DNA from: Theobroma cacao
Taxonomy: Eukaryota > Streptophyta > Magnoliopsida > Malvales > Malvaceae
Reading direction: 5' to 3'
Assembly: GCF_000208745.1 (NCBI RefSeq)
Contig: NC_030852.1
Coordinates: 13,030,797-13,094,796 of the forward strand
DNA length: 64,000 bases
In this document: positions 12,402-23,544 of the stretch, in pieces
How positions within the stretch are numbered: position 1 is the stretch's first letter
Layout: the number at the start of each line of letters is the position of its first letter
Position numbers and translations under genes: made by a program
The notes under the pieces: model-generated
Told to the model about the DNA's origin: nothing
What the model saw: only the letters and a program-made list of their open reading frames with translations
Database searches by the model: none

Positions 12402-12550
12402 GGCACCATCCTCTCGAGTGAAGTATGGGACAAAGGGCATTTGGGCACCACGGCACCTTCCTCATGGATTTGTGTATGGGGAAGGAGGGTAACAAAGGCA
12501 CCGTGGCCTTGAGGTTCAGCGCCATGGTGCCGTTTTAGCTTTTTTTAAAA
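12402..12550 (-). mobile_element. Athila-M leader fragment between Z and the MULE
   Basis: No gene. Contains repeated GGCACC(A/G)(C/T)GGC motifs, also seen at 1570-1680. Removing Z joins CATCACGGCAC to CATCCTCTCG. Removing the MULE joins this stretch to 28913 onwards, where the Athila-M pol end resumes. Confidence 0.55.
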
Positions 12551-12559
12551 TAAACAAAA

Positions 12560-12690
12560 GGGGAATTTTTTTTTAGCCTTGAAAAATAACGTGTTTTTGT
12601 AAATAAGCCTCTACATAATTTTAATTGTTTTTACCCACAATAATAGATTTTGGGACAAAAATGCCCTTAATGAGCCATCGTCGTTGAGGA
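12560..12690 (+). repeat. MULE left terminal inverted repeat
   Basis: Begins GGGGAATTTTT. Aligned to the reverse complement of 28770-28903 it shares a GTG.TTT..AAATAA.C..CTA.ATAA block and an identical AAATGCCCTTAA block, with gaps between. I judge roughly 65-70% identity by eye. The outer boundary is supported by the 9-bp TSD. Confidence 0.72.
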
Positions 12691-12959
12691 GCACTCTCAA
12701 ACAGGCGAAAAATGGGAAAATTAATATGCAAAGAATTTGCGAACATTTAATTTTGTGCAAAACATCTATCTTTTTTCGCGAAGCTTGTGCAAAACAAAAT
12801 AATGTTGTATGAGATAGTTTTGCAGAGATTTTGGACATGACATTTAGATAATAGGAGAATAATGATATTAAACCAAACGAGGAATCAGTCGTGATGAATC
12901 GAAAGCTTGGAGAATGATGTGAAACCAGAAATCCCTGATACGGTGTTGAATCAAGAGGA

Positions 12960-13615
12960 GAAAGATGTGAATCCAAAGCAGGAAATGGTTGTGCTACAGC
13001 AGGCCATATGTGAGATGAGTGTGGCAAGGCAGGGTTTAGAGTTTGTGAAATGGCATGTTGGGAATGTGTGACATGACATGGTGGGAATGTGTGACACGGT
13101 TGTGACATGGCATGGTTTAGAGTTTGTGACACGACATGGTTGGAATGTATGACACGGTTGTGACACACCATAGTTCAAAGTTGGTGACACGTCATGGAGG
13201 GAATCTGTGACACGACAGTGTTAAGAGTTCGTGACACTCTAGCGTTAAGAGTTCGTGACATGCCATGGGGGGAATCTGTGACATGCCAGCGTTCAAAGTA
13301 GGTGACATGTCATGGAGGGAATCTGTGACACGTTAGTGTTCAGAGTTCGTGATACGCCATGGAGGGAATCTATGACATGCCAGTGTTCAAAGTTTGTGAC
13401 ATGTCATGGAGGGAATTTGTGACACGTCAGTGTTCAGAGTTCGTGACACTCCATGGAGGCAATCTGTGACATGCCAGCGTTCAAAGTTCGTGACATGCCA
13501 TGGAGGTAATCTGTGACATGTTAGTGTTCAGAGTTTGTCAGACTCCATGGAGATCCGTGACATGACAGAGTTTAGAGTGTGTGACATGGCATGGCAATTG
13601 ATGGGTGACACGACA
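12960..13615. repeat. Tandem array, 47-bp unit made of two ~23/24-bp GTGACA half-units
   Basis: From about 13180 the unit is nearly regular: GTGACATG.CATGGAGGGAATCT followed by GTGACA.G.CAG.GTTCAAAGTTC. Eight or so units are recognisable and there are looser GTGACA repeats before them. The start of every half-unit is GTGACA(C/T). The long minus-strand ORFs over this array (12611-13190) follow from the repeat and are not genes. Confidence 0.85.
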
Positions 13616-14059
13616 TGGTTTGGAAAAGGGAAAAAAAAGAAAGTAAATAACAAGGAAACCGATTGGACTTCAACTGAATGAATTCAATAAATGAATATTT
13701 ATAGAGGAAATTGTGAGGCCATTTCATTTTAATTAAATATTTTCTAGAAATCGCAAGCGTTTGTGTTCTTCCTCATTCCTCATTCCTCATTCCCAAATAT
13801 AGCAGAGTGCTCAACTTTCTTCTTTGCAAGCTTGACGACACCACAACAACAATGTTGGTTATCAGTGAAGAGGTCAGTCAGTCTGAAAATAAAACTTTTA
13901 AAACTTTCTTCTGTTCGTTGATTTTTTGCTGGGTTTGTGTGCTATGTTCGTGTTTTTTCAATCCATTTCAATTGTTATGTTTAAACTGTTTTCTTCCCAG
14001 TTTAGGGCCGTACGAAAGTTTTGAAATACAACAGAGATGGCGTGTAGTGGGTAAACTGC
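13616..14059 (+). promoter_or_regulatory. Probable leader/promoter zone of the DUF1985/Ulp1 gene
   Basis: No recognisable protein. It lies between the 47-bp array and the inverted-repeat block and includes TTCCTCATTCCTCATTCC short repeats (about 13768-13793) and TATTTATAGAGG near 13695-13706, a possible TATA element. In MuDR the TIRs drive inward transcription, so a promoter is expected around here; the exact start is inference. Confidence 0.35.
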
Positions 14060-14214
14060 TTTTTAGCGTGTCACGACATTGGTTATTTTAGGGCAGTTCA
14101 TGTAACGGGTCAGTAATTACACTGATTGGTGTGTCACACGCCATGGGTATTTTAGGCCAGTTCATGTAAGGACACAGGAATTATAGTGATTGACATGTCA
14201 GCGTTTGCGTGTTA
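14060..14214 (+). repeat. Inner inverted repeat, left arm
   Basis: Nearly identical to the reverse complement of 28215-28375: shared GCGTGTCACGACATTGGTTA, TTAGGGCAGTTCATGTAA, TTACACTGATTGG and GTGTCACACGCCATGGGTAT. It is far better conserved than the outermost TIR, which suggests a recent copy or conversion between the two ends of the MULE. Confidence 0.88.
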
Positions 14215-14570
14215 CAACATTTGACTTGATATGCATTGCGTGTTACAACATTTTACGTTATATGCATGGTGTGTTACAACATTCTATGTTATATGCATGG
14301 CGTGTTAACACATTTTACGTTATATGTATGGCGTGTTACCACAGTTTATGTTATATGCACGGCATGTTACCATAGTTTACGTTATATGCATGGCGTGGCG
14401 TGTTACCACATTTTACGTTATATGCATGGTGTGCTACCATAGTTTACATTATATGCATGGCGTGTTACCACAGTTTACGTTATATGCATGGCTTTTTACC
14501 ACATTTTTTGTTATATGCGTGGCGTTTTACCACATTTTTCGTTATATGCATGGCGTGTTACCACATTATG
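14215..14570 (+). repeat. 31-bp subterminal tandem array, left
   Basis: About 11 copies of a 31-bp unit with consensus GCGTGTTACCACATTTTACG plus TTATATGCATG. The mirror array is at 27970-28215. Because 31 bp is not a multiple of three, three units make a 31-residue periodic peptide and all three frames stay open. That explains the overlapping ORFs here, which are not genes. Confidence 0.92.
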
Positions 14571-14607
14571 GGTCAACTCACTTGTGCATGTGTGCCATGT
14601 TTTGTAG

Positions 14608-14846
14608 ATGCAGTCTAGACAGTATGAGGATCTTGAAAGTTTGCTTATTATGCCAAGGGAGAAGTGGGAGTTCAATGTCGATATTAACACCCACTATAAG
14701 TGGTCACAACTGCATTACATCAACAAGACTCTCCAAAAGAAAGGAGAGTACGATGCAGTGAAGCTTACATGCTTCGGAATGCTGCTGGACGTATATCTGC
14801 AAGGCTATTTCTCCACTGGTCTCCTACATAACATCATGATCCATTG
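14608..14846 (+). pseudogene. N-terminal exon of the DUF1985/Ulp1 gene
   Basis: The stretch opens after a TTTGTAG acceptor-like site and reads 79 codons (starts MQSRQYEDLESL, contains KGEYDAVKLTCFGMLLDVYL). The position and pattern fit the start of the DUF1985 region in plant Ulp1-like genes, where a similar segment precedes the EFCLITGL motif. A stop follows MIH. The reading resumes at 18092 after the W LTR. Confidence 0.6.
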
Positions 14847-14879
14847 AATCTATCAAGCCCTACTCTATTATATACTTGT

Positions 14880-17800
14880 CATGTCATTCATGTACTTGAT
14901 AGCATATCTACATACTGGGATGCCTCGGAGAATCGTTAAAAGTCGGTATCGTACCTAGTGGTACAATTAAGTCGATTAAAACCTCAAACTAGTTTGAATA
15001 GAGATTTTAGGATGTATTTGAGAGTTATTGAACCTTAGAATGTTTTAATATGGTGATTCGGAGTTTGAGGATTAATTTGGAGTCAAATTAGGAATTTTCA
15101 TAACGTAGGGGCAAAATGGTCATTTTGCCACCCAAGGGCAAAATGGGAATGTTGGACAAAAATTTTGACCAAGTTTGACTAATTGGAGAATGATTTGAAT
15201 TTGAGAAATGAAAAATTTTAATTCCGACATTTTTTCGAACATAAGGGCAAAATAGTCATTTTACGTGTTCAAGAGGACGTAATTGGAGTTTTTGAAATTT
15301 TACACCACCATAACACTTGTCAAGCCCATGAATTTCACCTATTATTATTATATACTTTGGATAATTAAAAGATTACATGTGGTGGTGAGAAAATGCTTAA
15401 TTGTTAAGTTTTAACCATGGACCAATCACATGGTGACACATGTCAAGCTTTAATATTTTTATAATTTCCTTTATAAACTCAACATAAACTCTCCCATTTN
15501 NNNNNNNNNNNNNNNNNNNNNNNNNNNNNNNNNNNNNNNNNNNNNNNNNNNNNNNNNNCAATCACATGGTGACACATGTCAAGCTTTAATATTTTTATAA
15601 TTTCCTTTATAAACTCAACATGAACTCTCCCATTTTACTCTTCATGGCCGGCCAAAGCAAAGAACAAAGAGAAAAGAATAGAAACAAACCCTAGAGAGGA
15701 AAATTCAAGAGAAATTTGTTGAATTTCAAATAACAAAGCAATCAAAGGTAAGATTTTTCAATTTTAGCTTTAAAATCTACCTTTCCCATGCTTTCTTTTT
15801 CATTTTCTATGGTTGAAACACAAGTTTCCATAAGGGAATACTTGCTGGCCGAACATAGGAAGAGAGGTTTTGATGATGGATTTTGCTAGATTTCATGATA
15901 TCTTAGTGTTTTTAATTGTTTGATGATGTTTGGCATGAAAACCAAGCAAAGAAAATCGCATGCCCTTCAACAACCCTCTTTGGCCTAATGTTATAGGTGA
16001 CATGTTGATGATGGATTTTGTTGTATTTCATGTTATTTAGCTCGTAATTGATGATTTATGGTATCAGATAGCGAAAACGATTATCGAAAAATATAGTTCT
16101 TTTAGTAAACGACTTGAACAATAATGAGAAAATCATAGTGAATGGACTTGGATTTGATTCTTAATGATATAGATGGATTTATTGAACTGTGTTAACATTG
16201 ATTAGCACGTTAGTTCAGAATCAGAATGAATTTTGGTTACGACGAATTAAGTCACAATCAAGCTCATTGAGGTACTTTGGTGTATTTGGAATATTGGAAG
16301 TGTAATGAATATATTTAAAGTTGAATCGGATGTTTTGGTTAATTCAACAGTGTGTAGTTGGAGTTAGGTTGAATACAAATTCAGTTCGATCATAATTGAA
16401 CCCATGTAGAACACCGTCTTTAAGTGATTATTCAAACAATTCTCATTCAATTTCATGGATTCATATAGAGCCTGAAATTGTTCTATAACAGTTTGGCACA
16501 AATATACTGAATTACGTGTCGTGTATTATGTATAGGTGGTGAGCCCTCTGATAAGGGTAAAGATATTGTACCTGAAGACCAAGAATAGAAGCATTCCAAA
16601 CTCTCCTTATTATCAGTAATCAAATGTTCATCTTAACTATCTAAAGTAGTTTATACTCGTTTGTATGATTTTAAAGAATAATGAACTTAAACTGTAGATT
16701 TTTTATGTTTTATAAGTTAAGTGTTGGTTAAATGAATGAGATTTATAAATTGTTTTGCAATTCAATGACGATTTTGAAAATTGAGTAGGTGGAGACTATA
16801 TACTTGTGTCATATATATATGGTTTGAATTGATGGCTTATGACAATGTGATGGCATGAATGGTTGGATTTGGGGTTTGTGGATTATATAAACTATTTTGT
16901 TTTACCTTGACAGGCTAGGTAATATTATATTAGCCATGTCATGCTATCGTAATTTTTATTGATTTGGTGGGTTATTTGATTAGCTTACTGCAGTTGGCGG
17001 GTTTCCGTGGACTAGCTTATTAGAGGGGAATGGTAAACCCCGTATATTTTACTTTAGTACGAGAGGCGCGAGGGTATCTCCTAAGGTAAGTTTAGAGTTC
17101 ACTTCACGCCGAACCACCACGTGAGGATGAAACTTAGCCAACGCCAAGGAATTGCTATATTTTAAAAGTAAAAACATGTTTTATGGGTATATGTCATTTT
17201 AACATCCTTGGCAGACTCGGTTGGATGCCCAAGCCAAGGTGTCATCGAGTATGAGTTTTGGCACAAGTCAAGTTTTTTAAGAGAATCACAAGCCTTGTTG
17301 ATTATTTCGATGAAATGTAATTGTTTTATATGAATTGAAATGAGTTTTAAATGTTTTGAATCATATTATGATGGAATGATTTAACTGTCTCCATTTACTC
17401 GGCTTTAGATGTTGTAGATGAACTTTGCTTACTCACTGGGTTTATAAAAACTCACCCCTTCTTTTTACCCATTTCAGGCTCAGGACAGTCTGTAGACAGC
17501 TGATTTTGTCGAGGGTTGCTTTTGGATTTGCATCCTTAGAAATCGAAGGTCTACAGTCTTGTATATTTTCGATTATTTTGGGGCCCACATGTCATTGTAG
17601 AATATTTTTGTATACCTGGTTTAGTTTGCTATTATATATATGAATTTATTTTGCTCTTATACTACTAAAATTGTTTATGCAAGATTCTATAAATATTGTT
17701 TTATAAGAAAATGGAATATTTTATTTAATATTTTATTTAGTTTGATTAGCCATAATTTCATTTTAAATGGATGATCTAGATTACTAAAATTATTTTTAGA

Positions 17801-18091
17801 TAAGAAATGTATATTTTTCGATCGTATATTGTATTTTCACCAGGTTTCAAAATTTTCGGGTAAAAATTACCAAAATACCCCTGTGTAGCAGAAATTACTT
17901 TTTGTTTGTTTTTGATTTAAAAATAGTTTATATTCCCTTAAAACATGATATTTAGTAATTGTTGCTCATAGGGGAGACGTAAAATTGATGCAAGAGCCTT
18001 GCGAGGTTTCGGTTAACATTCCGAGTAATGAATGTCTATCGAGACATCGCGGTAGTTATCATGGGCTCGAAGGAAGTACCGGGTCGTGACA
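14880..18091 (+). mobile_element. W-family gypsy LTR inside the MULE gene
   Basis: Interrupts DUF1985 coding. The right end is clear: GGGTCGTGACA at 18091, homologous to the LTR end at 218. The left end is uncertain (somewhere about 14860-14920), and I could not find a matching TSD for the right flank TAATA. There is no primer site or coding region, so it is probably a solo LTR. It contains TTCATGGCCGGCC near 15640, repeated GGGCAAAATGG motifs near 15110-15150, and the assembly gap. Short ORFs such as 17425-17643 are not supported. Confidence 0.7.
15423..15635. other. Assembly gap (59 N) flanked by a 77-bp direct repeat
   Basis: N run at 15500-15558. The 77 bp before it (15423-15499) and after it (15559-15635) are the same except for one base (CATAAAC versus CATGAAC). 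Either a true local duplication or one sequence end represented twice at a scaffold join; the second is more likely. Confidence 0.9.
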
Positions 18092-18590
18092 TAATAAATG
18101 TGACATATTCAATGGAGCATGAGCTATGGTTTGCCATTGGCAAAAGCAAGGCATGCATATCAAAGCAGGAGTTCTGCCTTATCACCAGACTGAAGTTTGG
18201 TCGAATGTCCAATGTGTTCACATGACCGTACGAGGTTGTTGCGGACGGAATTCATGCACGATACTAGGAAGGGCAGCAAAGCGTTAAGCTGCAGACATTG
18301 CTTGATACGTTTCGCGGAGGAAACTTTTAGCGATCGGGAGACGTGACCAAGATGGCACTCATCTTGATCACGAATAACATTTTTTTTTGTCAAGAATACC
18401 GTAGACGGGTGACTCCTTGGCTCTTGTTGTTAGTGGAGGATATCGACGCTTGGAATGTTTTCCCATGGGGTCACTATGTTTAGAGGCTAAACTTGGACTA
18501 TCTTTTGAAGGGGTTCGAAGTGCCTTCCTCAACCGTGCAGAAGGATCTTTTACGATACAACATTTACGGATTCGCATGGGTGATACAGGT
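18092..18590 (+). pseudogene. DUF1985 domain exon
   Basis: One continuous frame reads ELWFAIGKSKACISKQEFCL, then ITRLKFGRM, then KMALILITNNIFFCQEYRRR, then WLLLLVEDIDAWNVFPWGHY and a final YGFAWVIQ before a GTACAG donor-like site. EFCLITxL and a D(L/I)xAxNxFPWG motif are hallmarks of DUF1985, found in plant Ulp1-like transposon genes. In-frame stops fall within the exon (for example directly after SNVFT and after IHARY). TGG to TGA or TAG changes would explain at least two of them. Confidence 0.8.
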
Positions 18591-18689
18591 ACAGTCATGT
18601 AACATTTTTCATTTTCCTTTTGACATAATAATTTATGGTTGCAATCGTTTATCATTTACGGTCTGATAATGGTTACATTTGACTTGCAG

Positions 18690-19210
18690 TTCTAGGCAAT
18701 GGAGGCAATTTCGACCTTACGAAAGATAGTTGCCCCCTCTGCTCCGAAGGACAACGTCTACCCACACATGTGCATATGGCAATGCAACCAGAAGCCAAAA
18801 GACTTCTACAAGGCAGTTGATATGTTGGAGTCATCTCAGTAGGTGAGTTAACAGTTACTAATTTATGTTGTGAATTTGTATAATAATTTTTCCTAAAATT
18901 TAATTAGAATCCCTATTTTGCAATTGTGGGCAGTGGAGACCTTGGAGCCCACCTTGGATGAGGCTAGCTGGGATTATTTTGTGGACATCGATGTCCCGTT
19001 ATCTGAGGGCCACTAATACGTGCTAATAGGGCACATGGAGGATCGGGCAGACTGGGGCTTAGGTGCGAGGGAAAATAGGAGAAACTTGCAGCACAAAAGA
19101 GCCACTGGTGCCATGAAACGGAGGCGCACCGCCGCTGTTGTTGTCAATGAGTTGTCGGTCCTCGAGTTGATGGAGGAAGGTGACGACCATGGCAATGGCA
19201 ATGAAGAGCC
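18690..19210 (+). pseudogene. Linker exons of the DUF1985/Ulp1 gene
   Basis: Exon 18690-18842 follows a TTGCAG acceptor and reads MEAISTLRKIVAPSAP, then MCIWQCNQKPKDFYKAV. The next exon, after GGGCAG near 18931, reads VETLEPTLDEASWDYFVDI and, after a stop, a basic stretch MKRRRTAAVVVNEL that could act in nuclear import (inference). It ends at EEP with the donor changed from GTAAGG to ATAAGG at 19211. Confidence 0.6.
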
Positions 19211-19440
19211 GATAAGGATGGTTCTAACAGTTTGTGTTCAACAATTCCATATGTGATTATCGAATAACATATTTCTGTTTGCAGTTGGACCATGCGACAA
19301 TAGCTCCACAACCACCGAGAGGTCCTTATCAGACTCACAGTGATAACAACGAGCCGGTAAGGACGGTTATAATGGTTTGTGTTCAACAATGTCATATGTG
19401 ATTATCGAATAACATATCTGTGTTTGCAGTTAGACCATGC

Positions 19441-21590
19441 TGTCAAGCCCAATTTCCAGGCCATGACCGGTGCAAGGGCCTAATCAGCATAGCCCACTAG
19501 GCCCTAGCAAGCCTTCCTGTATAAACTTGTACATTAGCCCATTTATCATCCATATTTCCATTTAAGATCTATAACTCATAATGTTCAAATAATAACTTCA
19601 TTGAAATCAATTCATAGAATCCAAACTTATTCTCATAATGGTATTCATCAAGCATAATATACATAAATAGTTTATCAAACGATTCTTAGCAAATCACATC
19701 CAGTTTGCATGTACACATTCAAAGACTCTGACCGTCAGCGGAGTGACTTTGGGCATGGGTGCTAACACTTAGTATCATGGCAAACCTACCAAACAATGGA
19801 TAGGGAGGATCACCTCGTCTTAGGATCCAATCACCTTTTACTCAAAAACTTAAAACATGAAGTTTAAAAACGTGAGTATAAACCTAGTGAGTGAACATTG
19901 GAAGTGAACAAGCATCAATACGGGAAGTTTTAGAAAACATGATGCACTTATGTTGAAAACAATGCAATTTAGCTTAAGTTCTTGTCACAATGAAAATTCG
20001 ATTTTTTTTTTTGCTGCAGTGAAAATCAATTGGAAAGCATTTCTCAAGTTTTAACATTCAATAATCAATGCAACCACAATATAATTTCCATAACGTCTAT
20101 ATATATATATATATAATATATATAAACATACATACAACCATAGGCCTCACCCTAACTCTCCCTCAGCTGGGTCATCATCAGCTCATGTGCATTCTTACAC
20201 CGGATATAGTTGGGTCATCATCAGCTCAAGTGCACTCCTACACCACACATGGCTAGGTCATCATCACCTCATGTGCACTCCTACACTGCACATAGCTGGG
20301 TCATCATCAGCTCATGTGCACTCCTACACCGCACATAGTTGGGTCATAGTTATCACACAATAGTATCATTCAATGCATAACATACATATCAACATAATGT
20401 GGGAACAAATGAATTCATCACATTCATATTTTACAACATAAAAACGTTTCATCAAGGGCTTGTTCCCGTGCAACTTTTAAAGAAAAACCAACCAATATTT
20501 CAAGTAGCTTAATCAAGCATATAAATCCTTATTCCAAAACATTTTAATGCAAGTTCACTCACCGGTCCTCGTTGATTCTTAAATCGACTCCAACTCCTAC
20601 TAATGGTCCGAATAGAGATGTGGGGTCTCGTTGGAACGTATCACACATAATAGCATCACAAATAAACTCAATTCACATAACCATAATTTTAAAAGCTATC
20701 TCCTAAATCATGTTCTACTAGTTATTCCTAGATAGCTTCCAACTACCATTAAGTGGCTATCTATTTTCACTATTCTAGTTACACTAAAATGAATAAACCA
20801 CCTCAACTATAAAACACTCACAAATCTAACCACTAGCCATTCTCAACAACTTAAAAATCAACTCAATTACATTACTCACCTTGGTAGCTTTGTAATTGAA
20901 TTCCTTTTCAAAAGCTTTCAACTATTGTGAAAAATCTTTCTTTCTCTCTCTAGAAGGTTCAGCTAGTGAGAGAAAGTATTAATAAAAGGTTTTTGAGGGT
21001 TTTAAGGTGAAAGAGTAAAAGAGCACAAAAGACTTTGTAAAAAGGTGCACAAAAGCATGAAAATTGGGGTTAACTTGAGAAAATTTATGGAGGTTTCAAA
21101 GCAAGCTTCCATGGAAGGTGAGAAAATGTGAGAAGGGAAGAAGAAGAAGAAGAAGAAGTTGCTAGAAACTTAGATATTTTTGCCTAATGTTTATCTAATT
21201 TCTCATGAAATTACTAAAATGCCTTTTCCAATGTCATTTTGTCTTCCTCTTACTTTTGTACAATCTTTTTACTTCTTTGACACTAAGACAAAGTCCATAA
21301 TAGCCTAGAAATACTCGAGTTCACGAAAACTTAAAAATTTTAACTCAAGATGTAAAATGACCATTTTGCCCTTACCGTGAAAGTATCAGTATTTCTATCT
21401 TCTTCATTTATTTTACCATCATTCATTTATTCCTTAGGTCTATTTAGACCTTAATAACATTTGAGAGTTACTTCTAGGAGCTCACCATGAGAAATGATGA
21501 AAGTGCCCCTGGTTCGTGTTATTGAGTCTACTGCTAGTTACAGGTCTATAAAGGTCGAGGTTTCACAATATGAGGGTACTGGGTGTCACA
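19441..21590 (-). mobile_element. Solo LTR, family X (2.15 kb), TSD CATGC
   Basis: On minus it begins TGTGACACCCAGTACC (21590) and ends GGGCTTGACA (19441). Perfect CATGC copies lie at 19436-19440 and 21591-21595, and removal restores the 72-nt exon. It is homologous to the X LTRs at 45721, 49078 and 52841. It has an (AAG)n run at 21137-21160 and the tandem array at 20163-20350. No internal region follows, so it is a solo LTR. Confidence 0.92.
20163..20350 (-). repeat. Tandem array inside X LTR (~48-60-bp units)
   Basis: About four units of the form GCTGGGTCATCATCAGCTCA followed by TGTGCACTCCTACACCGCACATA. Homologous arrays occur in the other X LTRs (46939-47080, 50285-50480, 52968-53140). 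TGTGCACTCC recurs, with GGAGTGCACA on the opposite strand in plus-oriented copies. Confidence 0.85.
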
Positions 21591-22051
21591 CATGCGACGA
21601 CAGTTCCTCAAACATTGAGAAGTTCTCCTCAAACGCATAGTGCTAACGACCCATCGGTAAGATCGGTTTTAACAGTTTGTGTATAATATTTCCACATATG
21701 TTTATCGAGTAACACAGTAATTTATGTTATTGCAGTTGAGGGAGGCAATGATAGCTCTTCAACCACCGATCGGTCCTACTCAACCGCAAAGTGGTAACTA
21801 GCCGCTGGTAAGGATATTAAACTTGTAATGTGTAATGTTCAACAATTGCATATATGATTATTGAATAACACAGTAATATATGTTATTGCAGTTGACCCAT
21901 TCGACAAGAGTCAATGACGGAGTAGTCACGTAGCGTCAGCTAGATGGATCATGCATCAGTATAAAAAAGACATGTCGAAGCTGAAGCTGCTGGTCAAGGT
22001 GCTAGTGAGGACCACGATGGTGTTGATGATGGGCAGCATGATGAACCTGGT

Positions 22052-22524
22052 TTGTACATTCACGATGACGTAGCTGGTGTTGCCAGAGACCCTATTCCTG
22101 AGGCCGATCCGGATGATGTTGTGGCAGGGGATGTGACCTTTCAATCACATGATTCTGAAGGAGACCTTATTCCTGAGGCAGATTTGGTTATCAATGCATC
22201 TGAAGGAGGGGAAAAGAACCTTCACTCAGTCGTGCTTGAAGAAGAGCATCTTCCTCAAGCCGATGCATTAGTCAGGGCAGCAGCAGGAGAGGACCATCTT
22301 CTTTAGAGCACTCCTGAGCCAGCAGCTCACGGTTGTCATCACTAGAGTCATCTGATGTCCGTCATCGTGTAGCACAAATTTCAGACCCAACGGATCTGGC
22401 ACGAGTGAAAATGGCTAGCAAATACAGCACAAGCCCGTACGTCGACCCCTCAATGAGGTATCGGGATGTTAAGAGCACAACGGTCGAAGCATACGAAGCT
22501 TTCAAGAAAGAGGAGTGCGTGAGG
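22052..22524 (+). pseudogene. Acidic exon of the DUF1985/Ulp1 gene
   Basis: Reads two repeats of an IPEAD motif (DPIPEADPDDVV and DLIPEADLVINA) and a third HLPQADALV variant in a strongly acidic stretch, then a stop, then SDPTDLARVKMASKY and VEAYEAFKKEECVR before a GGTAAGTG donor at 22525. An acidic linker before the protease domain is usual in this gene family. It makes no known fold. Confidence 0.55.
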
Positions 22525-22883
22525 TAAGTGCATAAATAACATTGCAAATATTGTTTTTTAATGAAACATTAATCCACCAAGGCTTTTCTAACTTATTTTG
22601 TTACATATGCAGGCGTAACGTCGGGGTCTTAAGGGATCAAGGGGCTGACTTTTTCACAACATTAGAGGATCCCAAAGAAGAAATGAGTAGTGAACGCATG
22701 CCTCAACGTACTTTGTAAGCCGATGACAAGGCCAAAGTCAAAGCTGTACATTACCCGTGCATGCATGGTTGACACGATATTCTTCATAAGTTTATTTGAA
22801 AATTTTTAAATTCTGAAAATACTAAGTTTTTTATTGCATTAAGTGTAAGCTAATGTATACATGCTTCACAATACACCATCCAT

Positions 22884-23423
22884 ATGCTACACACCTCATT
22901 TCCAACAAAAGATGCTCGGTCAACTATGGAAATTCCAGATGAGTTGCGGGTGTACGTGGAGGGTGAGAAGCTGGCATACGATAAAAAATGGGAAGATGTC
23001 GATTTCATCCTCACGCCTTACAATATGGGTGAGCATTGGGTGGTAGCGAAGATCGACTTGGTGAGGTGGACAATCAAAGTGGTGGACTCCGCAAGAACTT
23101 CGAATGCTAAGGATAACAGATTGCGAGCGGCTCAGATGACACCCTTTAAGAAAATTATGCCAATCATCTGCCACCAAGCAGATTATTTCAACAAAACACG
23201 ACGAAAGACTTGGGATTTGACGCTGATGCCATTGGAAATTCATTTGCCAAAAGCTAAAATGCATCAACAGAATGATAGTGTCAGCTACGACAAGTTCATG
23301 TTAGGGTACATTGACGATATTTTGCAATCGAAACCAATCAGAGTTAAGCAGAATATGATTGCAAATATGCGTCGTCAATATGGTCTAGAAATTTTTTCCA
23401 ACAATTGTGAGAGCGAACCTTGA
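22884..23423 (+). pseudogene. C48 (Ulp1-like) cysteine protease domain, catalytic Cys lost
   Basis: A 179-codon open stretch. The catalytic His is in GEHWVVAKIDL (about residue 56 of the stretch) and the Asp in IKVVDSA (about residue 72), spaced as in C48 proteases. Where the Cys-Gly pair is expected, before KFMLGYIDDIL, the codons are TAC GAC (Tyr-Asp, 23286-23291). The upstream Gln-Gln is QQND. The end, ANMRRQYGLEIFSNNCES, matches the C-terminal pattern of plant MULE Ulp1-like proteins. The stop is at 23421-23423. The fold is likely preserved but proteolysis is not expected. Confidence 0.8.
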
Positions 23424-23544
23424 ACATATAGGCCTTTGTTTGTACATTTTTTTTGTATATGCAATTAATTTTATTAATTTTAATATTCGTACATTTTATA
23501 CATGACCTTTTCTTTCTCAATTCAAACACAGTGCCTTGAAATTA

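Larger units (their letters stand above)
19285..21807 (+). repeat. Tandemly duplicated 72-nt exons with short introns
   Basis: Three 72-nt exons follow one another: 19285-19356 (LDHATIAPQPPRGPYQ...), 19430-19440 joined to 21596-21656 (LDHATTVPQTLRSSPQ...), and 21736-21807 (LREAMIALQPPIGPTQ...). Introns of 73-84 bp separate them and also resemble each other (GTAAGGA...GTTCAACAAT...TTGCAG). A related acceptor at 21892 starts a fourth exon of different 3' content. A solo X LTR sits inside the second copy. Confidence 0.78.
14608..23423 (+). pseudogene. DUF1985/Ulp1-type protease gene carried by the MULE, broken
   Basis: A multi-exon gene reading inward from the left TIR. Recognisable parts are an N-terminal exon (14608-14846), the DUF1985 domain (18092-18590), a linker exon (about 18690-18842), a basic/acidic exon from about 18931, duplicated 72-nt exons (19285-21807), an acidic exon (about 22050-22524), a short exon from 22612, and a C48 (Ulp1-like) cysteine-protease domain (about 22880-23423). 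Known role of the C48 family: removal of SUMO from proteins; the role inside MULEs is unproven. Splice signals are often intact (GTAAG, TTGCAG). It is split by the W and X LTRs, has several stops, and its catalytic cysteine is replaced. Its 3' end faces mudrA across a satellite. Confidence 0.82.

Noticed and set aside
12611..13190. 186-codon minus-strand ORF
   Set aside because: Most of it reads through the 47-bp GTGACA array and the MULE end; low-complexity Cys/His/Ser peptide.
13180..13560. CRISPR array
   Set aside because: The repeats are direct, contiguous and without unique spacers; the surrounding DNA is plant transposon sequence.
14190..14620. Overlapping ORFs with periodic MHGVLPHFTLYAWRV-type peptides
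   Set aside because: They come from a 31-bp tandem repeat that is open in all frames. The minus-strand set at 27954-28248 is the mirror image.
22920..23267. 115-codon minus-strand ORF
   Set aside because: Antisense of the Ulp1-like protease domain.
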